Positions 1 to 9,411 of a stretch of 64,000 bases of DNA are shown here, in pieces (within the stretch, counting starts at the first letter, position 1; each line of letters opens with the position of its first letter). The stretch covers positions 91,335-155,334 of the forward strand of contig JAHFRA010000002.1 in assembly GCA_023259035.1 (NCBI GenBank). Reading direction: 5' to 3'. The DNA is from Gallionella sp. (GTDB lineage: Bacteria; Pseudomonadota; Gammaproteobacteria; Burkholderiales; Gallionellaceae). A model generated the notes under the pieces. The model worked only from the letters and a program-made list of their open reading frames with translations. It searched no databases and was not told the origin of the DNA. Made by a program: the position numbers and the translations under genes.

Positions 1-1
1 T

Positions 2-1180
2 TGCGAGCTGGCAATGAGAAACGGCGCGGGGGAACGCTTTTACGCCTATCTGAACTGCATACGCTCGACAAAAGAGGGGGCGGCGCCCGTGGTGCGCATC
101 ACACTCTCCGACATCACACGCTTGCACCATGCGGAAGAATCCCAGCGCGAATGGCAGACGTTTGTCGAACACGCCACCTGGGGCATGACCGTCGGCAGCC
201 TGGAAGATCGGACAATCAAGCTGGCGAATCCGGCGTATGCGCTCATGCACGGCTACACGGTGGAAGAACTGCGCAACTTCGTGGCGGACGCCATGTATGC
301 GCCGGAAAGTCGCGCCAACCTTCAGCATCACGTTGAATGTGTGCGCAAAGACGGGCACCATACCTTCGAATGTGTGCGCCTGCGCAAGGACGGCAGCACA
401 TTCCCCGCCGTAGTGGATATTTCCATTATCGATGGCGTTGGCGGGAAAACCACCATCATGGCCAGCGTGAGAGACATCACTTGGAGCAAGCATACGGAAC
501 AACAGCTACGCAACCTCACCGCGCATTTTCAGACTGTGCGCGAAGAGGAAAAGGCCAGCATCGCGCGCGAAATCCACGACGATCTGGGCGGCACGCTGAC
601 CGCACTAAAAATGGAAGCCTACTGGCTGGCGGAAGAATTATCTGCAAGCAGGGACAATGAACCGCTGCTCAAACACGTCGAGCTGATGTCGCAGTTGACC
701 GACAATGCCGTGAACGTCACACGGCGTGTCATCACCGGACTGCGCCCGACCATACTCGACGATCTCGGCCTGCTGGCGGCGCTCGAATGGCAAGCCGGGC
801 AATTTCGCAAACTCACCGGCATCCAATGCAGAGTTAACAGCATCGAGGATAAAGTTAATCTCGACAAACAGCGCTCGATTGCGCTGTTTCGCATTTTCCA
901 GGAAGCGCTCACCAATGTGGCGAAGCATTCCGGCGCATCCAGGGTGGCGATCGAATTTCGCTGCGGGGATGAAGAGGTTATGCTGTCGGTCTGCGACAAT
1001 GGCTGCGGCCTGCCGGATGAACACACCGTTGCACCAACCTCATACGGTGTGCGCGGCATGTGCGAGCGAATCGAACAATTGGGGGGCAAAATCAGGTTCG
1101 ATAGCCCTCTTGGAGGCGGATTTTGCGTGACGGTAACATTGCCGTTGCTTGAGAACATAACAAGGGAGGACAAAGCATGA
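2..1180 (+). CDS. PAS-domain sensor histidine kinase, NarL-partner (HisKA_3) type, 5' end outside window
   Basis: The reading frame is open from base 2, so the true start lies upstream; an internal ATG at 14 is probably not the start. The visible part holds the end of one PAS domain (closing in a DIT motif), a second PAS domain at about residues 45-160, then a HisKA_3 dimerisation domain with the phospho-acceptor His in AREIHDDLGG (His192 counted from base 2) and a HATPase_c domain with N-box (ALTNVAKH) and G-box (DNGCGLP). HisKA_3 kinases normally pair with LuxR/NarL regulators, and exactly such a gene follows with a 4-bp ATGA overlap. No membrane segment is visible in this part, so location cannot be judged. 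Signal sensed is unknown. Confidence 0.9.
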   Translation, partial: CELAMRNGAGERFYAYLNCIRSTKEGAAPVVRITLSDITRLHHAEESQREWQTFVEHATWGMTVGSLEDRTIKLANPAYALMHGYTVEELRNFVADAMYAPESRANLQHHVECVRKDGHHTFECVRLRKDGSTFPAVVDISIIDGVGGKTTIMASVRDITWSKHTEQQLRNLTAHFQTVREEEKASIAREIHDDLGGTLTALKMEAYWLAEELSASRDNEPLLKHVELMSQLTDNAVNVTRRVITGLRPTILDDLGLLAALEWQAGQFRKLTGIQCRVNSIEDKVNLDKQRSIALFRIFQEALTNVAKHSGASRVAIEFRCGDEEVMLSVCDNGCGLPDEHTVAPTSYGVRGMCERIEQLGGKIRFDSPLGGGFCVTVTLPLLENITREDKA

Positions 1181-1809
1181 TCAGCATCCTGATTGCCGAT
1201 GATCACGCCATTGTGCGCAACGGGTTGGCACGCATCCTGGAAAAAACCGGCGAGATGAAAGTTGTGGCGGAGTACGACAACGGTATCGATGCCCTGAATT
1301 GGCTGCTCGGCAACGACTGCGATATTGCGCTGATCGATATATCCATGCCCGGCATGAACGGCATCGACTTGCTCAAGCGCCTGCAAAAGGAAAAACCCAA
1401 ATTGCCGGTGCTGATTATCAGCATCTATGCGGAAGACCAATACGCCGTGCGTCTTATCAAAGCAGGCGCATCAGGCTACCTGACCAAGGGGTGCGCCTCG
1501 GCCATCGTGGTGGAAGCGGTGTGCCAAGTGGCAAGCGGCAAAAAGTATATCAACCCGGCAGTGGCCGAGATGCTCGCCAACGAAATCGGCGACACGCATG
1601 AAAAACTTCCGCATGAAAACCTGTCGGACCGCGAATACCAGATTCTGCTGCTGCTCGCCTCGGCTAAAACTGTTACGGAAATTGCCGAGTCCATGGCATT
1701 GAGCGGAAAAACCGTCAGTACCTACCGCGCTCGCATCCTGGAAAAAATGCACCTGCACAATAACGCCGAACTGATGCTCTACGCCATCAATAACCATCTT
1801 GCGGAATAA
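1177..1809 (+). CDS. NarL/FixJ-family response regulator
   Basis: This 210-residue protein has an N-terminal receiver domain (acidic pair DDH near residue 8, phospho-acceptor Asp in ALIDISMPG, Lys in YLTKG) and a C-terminal LuxR-type helix-turn-helix (about residues 145-205, motif LSDREYQILLLLA followed by KTVSTYRARI). It should be a DNA-binding transcription regulator phosphorylated by the kinase encoded immediately upstream; the ATGA overlap points to translational coupling. Length is normal for the family. Its target promoters cannot be read from the window. Confidence 0.93.
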   Translation: MISILIADDHAIVRNGLARILEKTGEMKVVAEYDNGIDALNWLLGNDCDIALIDISMPGMNGIDLLKRLQKEKPKLPVLIISIYAEDQYAVRLIKAGASGYLTKGCASAIVVEAVCQVASGKKYINPAVAEMLANEIGDTHEKLPHENLSDREYQILLLLASAKTVTEIAESMALSGKTVSTYRARILEKMHLHNNAELMLYAINNHLAE

Positions 1810-1853
1810 CCCTGAAAACGGCAGCGCATAGTGCGTAGATTGGCACGCTGCGT

Positions 1854-1956
1854 CCTTCGACTATACTCGGGACAGGCTTTGCCCAACTCGCTCGTGACGT
1901 GAAACGTCAAAAACCCCGTTCCCATGCGTCGCCACTTCGACTGGCTCAGGACAGGC
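1854..1956. repeat. Paired REP-like repeat (CTTCGAC...CTCAGGACAGGC type)
   Basis: Two direct copies of a 24-bp motif, at 1854-1877 and 1933-1956, share CTTCGACT and GGACAGGC. The same motif in the form CCCTTCGACAAGCTCAGGAC occurs inside era near 36.08 kb. Between the copies lies GACGTGAAACGTC, itself a small palindrome. This looks like a dispersed intergenic palindromic repeat, not a gene. Confidence 0.7.
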
Positions 1957-2673
1957 ATGGAAACGGTGAGCGTGTGTGTTTTTACTTATCCAATTCCATC
2001 CTATCCGGTTTAGTATCAACAAGATATCAGCCGCTCCTCCCACCGCGCTTCACCCCCTGTCAGGCAAACACTGACAACAAAACTTCATCGCCCCCTACGC
2101 AACAATCAGACAAACCCCGATACACACTCAAGGCATAAAGGAACACTATTCTCCTGCGGATTCTGCAAATGGAAACCGTGTAAAACAGGGCGAACAGTGA
2201 ACATATGCGTCGTGGCAAAACGAATCCAATTTGATAACGCTGTAAAGGAAACATCATGTTGCCTGCCATACCAGATGTTGAAGGGCATCCCGCTGATCGT
2301 GCTACTGCAGACGACCCGCTCGACTCATCTTTACGCCCGACATCTCCAAAAATTGCTGCGTTGCCGGAAAAGCGCGAGCCGCTTCACGCAACAGAGAACG
2401 GCCTGGAATCGGACAATTCTGACGAAACGAACTTTTTGCAATTCTATTTCTGAAGTACCAAGTAAGAAGGGCATGATGGAATTGGCATGGACGGAGCATC
2501 CGATTATCGGGATACGCGATTATCGGCTCCTAATCACAATAAATTAGCCAATCAAATCGTCGTGGAGGACATGCTGTTGAAGCCGGTGCTGCAAACCTAT
2601 CCGCACAATTTCAACTCTGGGCGACATTCTGAGCTTGTATAAACGCACGCGAGCCAACGAAAGGAGTGGAGTG
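1957..2673. other. Stretch without a confident gene
   Basis: About 700 bp between the LuxR regulator and the receiver gene. Several short overlapping frames exist, but none has recognisable domains. The only one with a reasonable ribosome-binding site is the 65-codon frame at 2256. Composition is more AT-rich than the flanking genes. Confidence 0.5.
2256..2453 (+). CDS. Possible small hypothetical protein
   Basis: A 65-codon frame preceded by AAGGAAA about six bases before the ATG. The peptide is polar, Pro- and Asp-rich, with no membrane segment or known domain. It lies alone in a gene-poor stretch and could be a decayed remnant or chance frame; only the ribosome-binding site supports it. 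Confidence 0.25.
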   Translation: MLPAIPDVEGHPADRATADDPLDSSLRPTSPKIAALPEKREPLHATENGLESDNSDETNFLQFYF

Positions 2674-3081
2674 ATGAAAGTGTTTATTGTGGAAGATTCA
2701 GAGGTCGTGCGCGCGCATCTGCAATCCATGTTGGCTGATATTCCCGGTGTCGAGTTGGCCGGTTATGCGGTGGATGAACTGGGAGCGATCGAAAGTATCG
2801 GCAAATTATTGCCCGACGTTGTGACGCTCGATCTCAGCCTGCACCCCGGATCGGGGATCGTCGTGCTGGAATATATCAAAATGCACCATGACACGATTAA
2901 AGTCATCGTGTTGACCAACTATGTTGACGAGTTTTACACCAGCAGTTGCAAGCGTTCTGGAGCAGATTGTGTCTTCGACAAAACTTTCCAATTTACACGG
3001 GTTCGTTCGGTTTTATGGTCGTGGATTCATGCCGCTCACTCGGACAATAAAATTGCCGCCTTGTGCGGGGCAGAAAAATGA
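2674..3081 (+). CDS. Single-domain response regulator (receiver only)
   Basis: The ATG at 2674 follows AAGGAG with ideal spacing, so it is preferred over an earlier in-frame ATG. The 135-residue product is one CheY-like receiver: acidic residues in VEDSE, phospho-acceptor Asp in VTLDLSLH, Thr in VLTNY and Lys in VFDKT. There is no output domain. It opens a block that continues with a coiled-coil protein, CheW and an MCP, so it may relay a signal to or from that chemosensory set, although no CheA is in the window. Confidence 0.88.
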   Translation: MKVFIVEDSEVVRAHLQSMLADIPGVELAGYAVDELGAIESIGKLLPDVVTLDLSLHPGSGIVVLEYIKMHHDTIKVIVLTNYVDEFYTSSCKRSGADCVFDKTFQFTRVRSVLWSWIHAAHSDNKIAALCGAEK

Positions 3082-3126
3082 AATGCATTCTTTGATATAT
3101 AAATACCAACATCTGGAGACCTTGCC

Positions 3127-3486
3127 ATGACTCAACCCTTGCAAACCAACCCATCCGTGACTTCGATTGACATAAAGGCGATGGAGGTTGAGTTGAACGA
3201 GTATCGACACCGCTTTGAGCAAAAGGTCGAACAGCGAACCGCACAACTGGTGAGACGCATAACCTTGCTGGAATCCTGCAATTCCACATTGTGCGACAAA
3301 CTCGAGTTGGTTCAGAGAGAGCTCACCGCGCTGAAACAACAGCCAGCAGCGCCAGTCACTCGCCCATACCCGATTACACAATCAATGCCGGTCACGCAAA
3401 CAACTCCGGTTGCAGGTCGGACAAGAAATGTTCTGAGCGTCATCGAAGGACGTAGTGTGCATAGCCAACGTGAAGAACGCTGTTAA
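3127..3486 (+). CDS. Small coiled-coil protein resembling a histidine-kinase linker
   Basis: This 119-residue protein starts at an ATG preceded by GGAGA. Residues about 18-75 form a predicted coiled coil; the stretch EQKVEQRTAQL closely matches the helix found just before the HisKA domain in the kinases of this window (for example [11 protein letters not shown]). The C-terminal 45 residues are Pro/Thr-rich and probably disordered. No catalytic domain is present. It sits between the receiver gene (45 bp upstream) and cheW (24 bp downstream), so it is probably co-transcribed with them. It could be an adaptor or dimerisation partner; that is inference. Confidence 0.65.
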   Translation: MTQPLQTNPSVTSIDIKAMEVELNEYRHRFEQKVEQRTAQLVRRITLLESCNSTLCDKLELVQRELTALKQQPAAPVTRPYPITQSMPVTQTTPVAGRTRNVLSVIEGRSVHSQREERC

Positions 3487-3510
3487 ATAAATAATCAACA
3501 GGAGATCATC

Positions 3511-3996
3511 ATGCAAGCAAACGAAGGCAAGGCGGCAGAAGGCAATAGCCGCGAACTGCTAACTTTTACACTGGGCAGCGAGGAATACGGCATCGACATC
3601 CTCAAGGTTCAGGAAATCCGCGGCTACGACGCGGTGACCACTATCGCCAACTCGCCCGCATTCATCAAGGGCGTGGTCAACCTGCGCGGCATCATCGTGC
3701 CGATCATCGACATGCGCATCAAGTTCAACCTCAGCAGTGTGACGTATAACGAACTCACCGTGGTCATCATCCTCAACGTCGCCAAGCGGGTGATGGGCAT
3801 CGTGGTGGATGGCGTGTCGGATGTGATCGCGCTGACCGCCGATCAGATCAAGCCCGCACCGGAGTTCAGCTCCGCGCTGGACGCCCAGTACATCACGGGG
3901 CTGGGCACGGTGGACGACCGCATGATCATCGTGATAGATATTGAAAAACTGATGACCAGCCGCGACATGGATCTGGTCGAAATGGCTGCGGCTTAA
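3511..3996 (+). CDS. cheW: CheW-like chemotaxis adaptor
   Basis: A 161-residue single CheW domain: [15 protein letters not shown] at the N-terminus, [15 protein letters not shown] in the middle and [10 protein letters not shown] near the end are the usual family signatures. CheW couples methyl-accepting receptors to the CheA kinase at the inner face of the membrane. AGGAGA precedes the ATG by six bases. It lies 31 bp before the MCP gene. CheA, CheR and CheB are not in the window, so the partner kinase is elsewhere. Confidence 0.95.
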   Translation: MQANEGKAAEGNSRELLTFTLGSEEYGIDILKVQEIRGYDAVTTIANSPAFIKGVVNLRGIIVPIIDMRIKFNLSSVTYNELTVVIILNVAKRVMGIVVDGVSDVIALTADQIKPAPEFSSALDAQYITGLGTVDDRMIIVIDIEKLMTSRDMDLVEMAAA

Positions 3997-4027
3997 CGTT
4001 CTGATTTGATAATCGAGGAGAAATATC

Positions 4028-6310
4028 ATGGCTAGCATGAAAGTAGGAACCCGATTGGGGTTGGGCTTCGGCGCAGTGGTTATGTTGATGGTGGTGATTG
4101 CGCTGATCGGCATATTCAATATGAGCAGTTTGAAGTCCGAAATGAGCGACATCATCACCGACAAATTCCCCAAGACCGTGTGGGCAAACAACATGGTCGA
4201 CGCCGTCAACACCATTGCCCGCCATATGCGCAATGCGCTGCTGGAAACGGATGCGGGCAAAATCCAGACCGAGCTGAACGGCGTCGACGAGCAACGCAAG
4301 GTCATCAAGGACAATCTGGACAAGCTGCAAGACAAAATCAAGTCCGAAGATGGCAAAAAGGTGCTGGCTGTAGTGATAGAGTCGCGCAGCAAGTATGTCG
4401 GTGCCCAAGACCAGTTTCTGAAATTGATGAAGGAAGGCAAGAAAGCGGAAGCGATCACTTTTTTGCTGACGGATATTCGCCCGTTGCAAAAAGCCTACCT
4501 TGACGATATCGGCAAGCTGGCAAATTTCCAGGAGGATTTGATGAAAAAGATCGGCGAAGACGCCGACAAGCAGGTGTCGACCGCATTGACCATCATCATC
4601 ATTGCCGCACTGGCCGCGTTGACTTTGGCAATAGTCATCGCCCTGATGATCACGCGCGGCCTGATGAAACAACTGGGCGGCGAGCCGGATTACGCGGCGG
4701 ACGCGGTCGGTAAAATCTCTGCTGGCGATTTGTCGGCGGAACTGGCGCTCAAACCGGGCGACAACAGCAGCCTGCTGTATTCGCTGAAGACCATGCAGGA
4801 CAGCCTGCGCTCGATCGTTGCCGAGATACAAGCCATCGTGCAGGCCGCAGTACAGGGCGACTTCAGCAAGAAAATGGACATGAACGGCAAGGCCGGTTAC
4901 ACCAAAACGCTGTCCGAGCTGCTCAACCAGCTAAGCAATACCGTTGACGATGCATTCAAGGACACCATTCGTGTTGCCGACGCGCTGGCTAAAGGCGACC
5001 TGAGCCAGAAGATCACCAAGGATTATTCCGGCGCCTACAACCAAGTCAAAGTCAGCGTCAACACCACCGCCGATTCCCTGACCAAGATCGTCGGCGAAAT
5101 CCAGAACATCGTCGAGGCCGCCGCCAACCAGGGTAGCTTCACCGTCAAAATGGACATGGCCGGCAAACAGGGCTACACCAAGACCCTGTCCGAGCTGCTC
5201 AACCAGTTGTCGAACGTCACCGAAACCGGCATCGCCGACGTGGTGCGCGTGGCCAACGCGCTGGCCAAGGGCGACCTGACCATGACCATCACCAAAGACT
5301 ATCCCGGCTCGTTCGGCGAAATGAAAGCGGGTGTAAACGGCACGGTAGAAAACCTCAAGGTGCTGGTCGGCGAAATCAAGGACGCCACCGACACCATCAA
5401 CACCGCTTCCAGAGAAATCGCACAGGGCAACACCGACCTGTCGCAACGCACCGAAGAGCAGGCCAGCAGCCTGGAAGAAACCGCCTCCAGCATGGAAGAG
5501 CTGACCTCGACCGTGAAGCAGAACGCCGAGAACGCCAAGCAAGCCAACCAGCTCGCGATCGGCGCATCAGAAGTGGCGGGCAAGGGCGGCGCGGTGGTCG
5601 GGCAAGTGGTGGTTACGATGGACTCGATCAACGAATCGTCGCGCAAGATCGTCGATATTATTTCCGTCATCGACGGCATCGCGTTCCAGACCAACATCCT
5701 CGCGCTGAATGCGGCGGTCGAAGCGGCACGGGCCGGCGAACAAGGCCGTGGTTTTGCCGTGGTGGCCGGAGAAGTGCGCAGTCTCGCACAGCGTTCCGCC
5801 GCCGCCGCCAAGGAGATCAAGACGCTGATCGGCGACTCGGTAGAAAAAGTCGAGGGCGGCAGCAAGCTGGTTGCGCAGGCCGGACAGACCATGGAAGAAA
5901 TCGTCACCAGCATCAAGCGCGTGACCGACATCATGTCCGAGATCACCGCCGCGTCGCAGGAGCAAAGCCAGGGCATCGAGCAGGTCAACACCGCCATCAC
6001 CCAGATGGACGAAGTGACGCAGCAGAATGCCGCGCTGGTCGAAGAAGCGGCAGCGGCGGCGGAATCGCTGGAAGAGCAGGCGCAAAATCTGTCGGTATCG
6101 GTGGGCACGTTCAAGATGGACAGCCACTCGAGCGGCACCGCAGTGGCGCGCCGCGAAACGGCTCCCGTTGTTCGCGCTCCCGCGCAACATGCCGCCCCGG
6201 CACGCAAGGGAACCGCGGTCGCCAAGGCCGCTCCGGGTAAAGCTGCGCCAGCGAAACCGGCAGCCAAGCCGCAAATGCAGGACAAAGATGGTGAATGGGC
6301 AGAGTTTTGA
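4028..6310 (+). CDS. Methyl-accepting chemotaxis protein with tandem HAMP-like units
   Basis: The 760-residue receptor has a transmembrane helix at about 12-31, a periplasmic four-helix-bundle-like sensor to about 185, a second transmembrane helix at about 186-209, then several HAMP-like units. Two of these carry ALAKGDL and lie about 93 residues apart, with DNA that is clearly duplicated. The signalling hairpin contains the invariant tip around [20 protein letters not shown]. After an Ala/Pro-rich linker the protein ends in EWAEF, which fits the xWxxF tether bound by CheR/CheB. GAGGAG precedes the ATG. It is paired with cheW upstream. Confidence 0.95.
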   Translation: MASMKVGTRLGLGFGAVVMLMVVIALIGIFNMSSLKSEMSDIITDKFPKTVWANNMVDAVNTIARHMRNALLETDAGKIQTELNGVDEQRKVIKDNLDKLQDKIKSEDGKKVLAVVIESRSKYVGAQDQFLKLMKEGKKAEAITFLLTDIRPLQKAYLDDIGKLANFQEDLMKKIGEDADKQVSTALTIIIIAALAALTLAIVIALMITRGLMKQLGGEPDYAADAVGKISAGDLSAELALKPGDNSSLLYSLKTMQDSLRSIVAEIQAIVQAAVQGDFSKKMDMNGKAGYTKTLSELLNQLSNTVDDAFKDTIRVADALAKGDLSQKITKDYSGAYNQVKVSVNTTADSLTKIVGEIQNIVEAAANQGSFTVKMDMAGKQGYTKTLSELLNQLSNVTETGIADVVRVANALAKGDLTMTITKDYPGSFGEMKAGVNGTVENLKVLVGEIKDATDTINTASREIAQGNTDLSQRTEEQASSLEETASSMEELTSTVKQNAENAKQANQLAIGASEVAGKGGAVVGQVVVTMDSINESSRKIVDIISVIDGIAFQTNILALNAAVEAARAGEQGRGFAVVAGEVRSLAQRSAAAAKEIKTLIGDSVEKVEGGSKLVAQAGQTMEEIVTSIKRVTDIMSEITAASQEQSQGIEQVNTAITQMDEVTQQNAALVEEAAAAAESLEEQAQNLSVSVGTFKMDSHSSGTAVARRETAPVVRAPAQHAAPARKGTAVAKAAPGKAAPAKPAAKPQMQDKDGEWAEF

Positions 6311-6338
6311 GGAGCTAGATTTCCTCTGGGTGAAACAA

Positions 6339-6387
6339 CTAGCCATTCGACTAGGCTGCAAACGACCGCAGCCAAGTCGCTGGTTAT
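6339..6387. repeat. Palindromic hairpin element, copy A (intergenic)
   Basis: First of four copies of an element with outer arms CTAGCCATTCGACTAGG and CCAAGTCGCTGGTTAT. The inner stem here is GACTAGGCTGC / GCAGCCAAGTC around an 8-nt loop, 10 of 11 pairs. It starts 28 bp after the MCP stop codon. Other copies: 57104-57153, 59962-60011, 61995-62044. Confidence 0.85.
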
Positions 6388-6438
6388 CCCGCCGACAGAT
6401 TTTATCCACCCTTTAATGTAGTCGGCGGGTTTATATTT
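6388..6438 (+). terminator. Possible terminator hairpin behind the MCP gene
   Basis: CCCGCCGAC at 6388-6396 and GTCGGCGGG at 6421-6429 are perfect 9-bp inverted repeats, followed by TTTATATTT. The loop of 24 nt is long for an intrinsic terminator, so the hairpin could also be part of the adjacent repeat element. Confidence 0.4.
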
Positions 6439-6507
6439 AGTTGCAGGTGTTGTTGGGCAAAAGACCGGGGGCCGTATCCAACGAAACTATAAATTCCGGG
6501 GATTCTT

Positions 6508-6717
6508 ATGAACATGACAAATATTCGTACTTTCGCCAAATTGATGGGCATCAATCCGGGCAAGCTTTCGAAAGCCGGCCTGATTAAGGAGATACAAATC
6601 GGGGAAGGTAATTCCGCTTGTTACGCTACTGCCCGCAATGGTGAATGTGCTCAGTTGACGTGCCTTTGGCGGGAGGACTGTTTCGGTGCCGCTCGCGAAG
6701 GCGGGGCATCATCATGA
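6508..6717 (+). CDS. Small Cys-containing SAP/Rho_N-like protein
   Basis: A 69-residue protein with a helix-extended-helix start (TFAKLMGINPGKLSKAGLIKEI) that resembles SAP-type nucleic-acid-binding motifs, followed by four cysteines in CYATARNGECAQLTC and EDC. I recall similar short SAP-domain proteins from environmental betaproteobacteria; no function is known to me. GGGGA lies 7 bases before the ATG. It stands alone between the MCP gene and a kinase remnant. The cysteine spacing could bind a metal, which is inference. Confidence 0.6.
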   Translation: MNMTNIRTFAKLMGINPGKLSKAGLIKEIQIGEGNSACYATARNGECAQLTCLWREDCFGAAREGGASS

Positions 6718-6733
6718 AATAGTGCCGTTGGGC

Positions 6734-6817
6734 AGGCTCAACGAGGGCGCGACGATTTATTTTGCGTTACCAAACAAAGGCGACAGCTCAGGAACAATGA
6801 GTTGCGACAAAAGATAA
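6734..6817 (+). pseudogene. Orphan 3' fragment of a sensor histidine kinase
   Basis: In frame 2 the DNA reads [16 protein letters not shown] and runs to a TAA at 6815-6817. [11 protein letters not shown] is the nearly invariant last strand of the HATPase domain in the kinases encoded at 12507, 15459 and 21074. Nothing upstream in this frame matches a kinase, so this is a remnant left by deletion or recombination, 7 bp before the next intact kinase gene. Confidence 0.75.
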
Positions 6818-6824
6818 ACAAAGA

Positions 6825-8627
6825 ATGTTCAGCGACGGCACAACGCATTCTCAGGACACAGAGGCACCCCGCAGCCTTTTTTATTGGCCACCATTCTGGT
6901 TTTTCGTTCTTCTTGTGCTGGCGGTCAGCGGCATCGGCTATGCCACGTTCCAGCAATACAAGGCAGACACCCGCCAAAAAGAAATGGCGCTGCTTGCCAC
7001 TCTTGCCGACCTGAAAGTGAAAGAAATCACAAAATGGATAGAGGAGCGCAAAGGCGATGCCGAAGCCCTGACGCAAGGCTCTTTCTTTTCACGGGAAGTG
7101 GAGAAATGGTTGCAAAGGGGAATGCCATCCGGTGAAATCCGGTCAATGATCCTTGCACGGATGGAGTCGGTGCGCCATGCATACGGCTACCGGGAATTAT
7201 TGCTGCTCGATGCGCGCGGCAAGCTGGTCTTATCCACTTCACCTGATGTTCATCCACCCGACAGCGATAGCGTGGCGCAGATAAAAGAAGCCATTCGGAC
7301 GCGAAGCATCATTTTTCTGAATATTGGCTCGCGCGGCGAATTCGGGGATATGGGCGCGGCAGCCGCGCTGCTCGCTATTCATGACGGAAAACCCGAAGCC
7401 GTCGGCGCCATCTATCTGCGGATCGAACCTTACGGTTCCCTTTTTCCGCTGATGAAAGCATCGCCGCTGGATCACAAGAGTTTAGAACTGGTTCTGGCGC
7501 GCCGCGAAGGGGATGATGTGTTGCTCCTGAACGTCCCCGCAGCCAATGAAGGTGCCGGCCTGATGCGGCAGCCGTTGAGCCAGCCGAAACTGCCGGCTGC
7601 CATGGCGATATTGGGAAGCCAGGCGTTAGCAGATGGCGTAGACTACCGCGGCGTGCCGGTGTTCGCGGCCATGCGCAAAATTCCCGATTCCAACTGGTTC
7701 TTTGTGGTCAAGGTGGAACAGGAAGAAATTTATGCGCCGCTGCGGCGGCAGGCATGGCTGATGGCAGGTGCAATCGCCGTTCTGGTTACCCTGACCGGCA
7801 TGGCAGTTGGCTTGTGGTGGCGGAATCAGCGCGCCAGGATTCTCATCGCCGAACAACAGCAAACCGAAGCGGCGGTGCGCCAGCTCAACACAGAACTCGA
7901 ACAGCGGGTGGCGCAACGCACCGCCCAGCTGGAAGCCGCCAACAAGGAGCTCGAGGAATTTTCCTATTCGATGTCTCACGACATGCGCACGCCCTTGCGG
8001 GCGCTCGACGGCTTCTCGAAATTGCTTCTGGAGGAGCACAGCGCCAACCTCGACGACGAGGGCAAACGCCTGCTGAAGATACTGCGCGACAACGCCCAGC
8101 GCATGGGGCGACTTGTCGACGACATCCTGCACTTTCTGAGCATGGGCAGGCGTAAAATGGAATATAGTTCCGTCGACATTGCCAAGCTGGCATCGGAAAT
8201 TTTCACGGCGTTGCAGGCCGCTGTTCCCGCGCGCCGCTTGCGTCTCATAATCGGTGCACTTCCGCCAGTCTGGGGCGACCGCGACATGATCCGCGAGGCA
8301 TTGCATAAACTGCTGTCGAATGCCATCAAGTTTTCTCCGGCGGATGGCGAGGCGTTAATCGAGATAGGCGGCGCGGCTGATGAAGAGGAAAATGTTTACT
8401 CGGTAACAGATCACGGCATCGGATTCGACATGCGCTATGCGAATAAGCTGTTCCGGGTGTTTGAGCGCGTACACCCGACCGGCCAGTATGAGGGTTCGGG
8501 CATTGGCCTGGCTCTCGTCAAACGTATCGTCACCCGCCATGGCGGCAGGGTGTGGGCGGAAGGCAAACCCGACGAAGGCGCGACAATTTATTTTGCTTTG
8601 CCAACCAAGGAGGAGAAACATGGATGA
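6825..8627 (+). CDS. Transmembrane sensor histidine kinase with periplasmic sensor
   Basis: The 600-residue protein has a transmembrane helix at about 21-42, a periplasmic domain of about 265 residues (Cache-like in size and position, not proven), a second helix at about 307-330, a coiled coil, HisKA with acceptor His385 in [11 protein letters not shown], and HATPase_c ending in GATIYFALP. No HAMP domain is obvious. The start ATG lacks a good ribosome-binding site, so the exact N-terminus is uncertain. The last 8 bp overlap the receiver gene, and the final 80 bp are nearly identical to the end of the GAF kinase at 21074-22390. Confidence 0.9.
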   Translation: MFSDGTTHSQDTEAPRSLFYWPPFWFFVLLVLAVSGIGYATFQQYKADTRQKEMALLATLADLKVKEITKWIEERKGDAEALTQGSFFSREVEKWLQRGMPSGEIRSMILARMESVRHAYGYRELLLLDARGKLVLSTSPDVHPPDSDSVAQIKEAIRTRSIIFLNIGSRGEFGDMGAAAALLAIHDGKPEAVGAIYLRIEPYGSLFPLMKASPLDHKSLELVLARREGDDVLLLNVPAANEGAGLMRQPLSQPKLPAAMAILGSQALADGVDYRGVPVFAAMRKIPDSNWFFVVKVEQEEIYAPLRRQAWLMAGAIAVLVTLTGMAVGLWWRNQRARILIAEQQQTEAAVRQLNTELEQRVAQRTAQLEAANKELEEFSYSMSHDMRTPLRALDGFSKLLLEEHSANLDDEGKRLLKILRDNAQRMGRLVDDILHFLSMGRRKMEYSSVDIAKLASEIFTALQAAVPARRLRLIIGALPPVWGDRDMIREALHKLLSNAIKFSPADGEALIEIGGAADEEENVYSVTDHGIGFDMRYANKLFRVFERVHPTGQYEGSGIGLALVKRIVTRHGGRVWAEGKPDEGATIYFALPTKEEKHG

Positions 8628-9178
8628 TACGGTGCAAGAGGTAGAAATCCTGCTGGTGGAAGACAACCCGAACGATGCGGAACTGGCGATCCGGGCGCTG
8701 AAGAAAAACAAGCTGGCCAACAAGCTGCTGTGGGTGAAGGATGGCGCGGAAGCGCTGGATTTTATCTTTGCCACGGGCAGCTATTCGCACCGCGATGTGG
8801 AGAACGGCCCCAAGGTGATCCTGCTGGATTTGCGCCTGCCCAAGGTGGACGGCATGGAAGTGCTGCGCCGGGCCAAGGGCGATGAGCGCACCAAGGCCAT
8901 TCCCGTGGTGGTGCTGACCTCGTCCAGGGAAGACCGGGATGTCGTGGAGAGCTACAAACTCGGCGTCAACAGCTTCATCAGCAAGCCGGTGGAGTTTGAA
9001 GCATTCGCCAAGATCGTGGCGGAGCTGGGATTCTATTGGCTGCTGGTAAACCAGCCGCCGGTGTAATCATGACCGCACCCGCGCTCGGGCGCGATTCAAA
9101 CTGATGTGGTGGAATACGTAGCCCGGATGAAACGTAGTGTTAACCAATGACTTGGCCGTTGTTTTTTGACGGCCTAGT
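8548..9178 (+). repeat. 631-bp direct repeat, copy 1
   Basis: Covers the last 80 bp of the kinase gene, the whole receiver gene and the first 112 bp of the following intergenic DNA. The second copy is at 22311-22941, a constant offset of 13,763 bp. Only two differences were noticed by eye (8571 and 8641). A further shared block, 9252-9411, matches 23052-23212. Confidence 0.9.
8620..9066 (+). CDS. Rcp1-like single-domain response regulator, copy 1
   Basis: A 148-residue receiver with no output domain: acidic pair in [11 protein letters not shown], phospho-acceptor Asp in [12 protein letters not shown], Thr/Ser in VVLTSSRED and Lys in FISKPV. It belongs to the Rcp1 group that accepts phosphate from phytochrome-type kinases. 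AGGAGA precedes the ATG, inside the kinase gene. The protein is identical to that encoded at 22383-22829; only one silent base differs (8641), so one copy was duplicated or converted recently. Confidence 0.93.
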   Translation: MDDTVQEVEILLVEDNPNDAELAIRALKKNKLANKLLWVKDGAEALDFIFATGSYSHRDVENGPKVILLDLRLPKVDGMEVLRRAKGDERTKAIPVVVLTSSREDRDVVESYKLGVNSFISKPVEFEAFAKIVAELGFYWLLVNQPPV

Positions 9179-9270
9179 TGTAGCCCGGATGGAGTGCAAC
9201 GGAATCCGGGAAGAACGGAGCACCGCATTCCTACGTATTCTACGTATTCCACCACATCAGTTTGAATCGC
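9091..9270. mobile_element. MITE-like element with 31-bp perfect terminal inverted repeats
   Basis: Arms at 9091-9121 and 9240-9270 are perfect reverse complements over 31 bp (GCGATTCAAACTGATG...). The interior holds TAGCCCGGATG-type REP motifs, including a 55-bp cassette at 9177-9231. No coding frame of note lies inside. It separates the receiver gene from the GGDEF-EAL gene. A rearranged relative lies at 22854-23070. Confidence 0.75.
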
Positions 9271-9411
9271 ACCCCACACACCACCCCTTGAAAGGGGAGG
9301 TCATGAAGGGCAAATGGATTATCTATGACACAAGCAACTACACCACTGCGTATCCTGATGCTGGAGGACTCGCCGACCGATGCCGAGCTGATCGAGCGCG
9401 AGCTGCGCAAG
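9252..9411 (+). repeat. Second shared block of the duplication, copy 1
   Basis: This block includes the hairpin before the GGDEF-EAL gene and its first 29 codons; it is nearly identical to 23052-23212. Downstream of it the two receiver domains diverge sharply. Confidence 0.85.
9284..9297 (+). promoter_or_regulatory. Hairpin covering the Shine-Dalgarno region of the GGDEF-EAL gene
   Basis: CCCCTTGAAAGGGG forms a 6-bp stem with a 2-nt loop and contains the only strong AGGGGAGG ribosome-binding sequence before the gene. In the second cassette (23085-23098) the loop is TC instead of GA, the reverse complement of this copy. A role in translation control is inference. Confidence 0.45.

Noticed and set aside
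1899..2138. A 79-codon frame and its overlapping neighbours in the gap after the LuxR regulator
   Set aside because: It overlaps the REP-like repeat, has no ribosome-binding site and shows no family resemblance.
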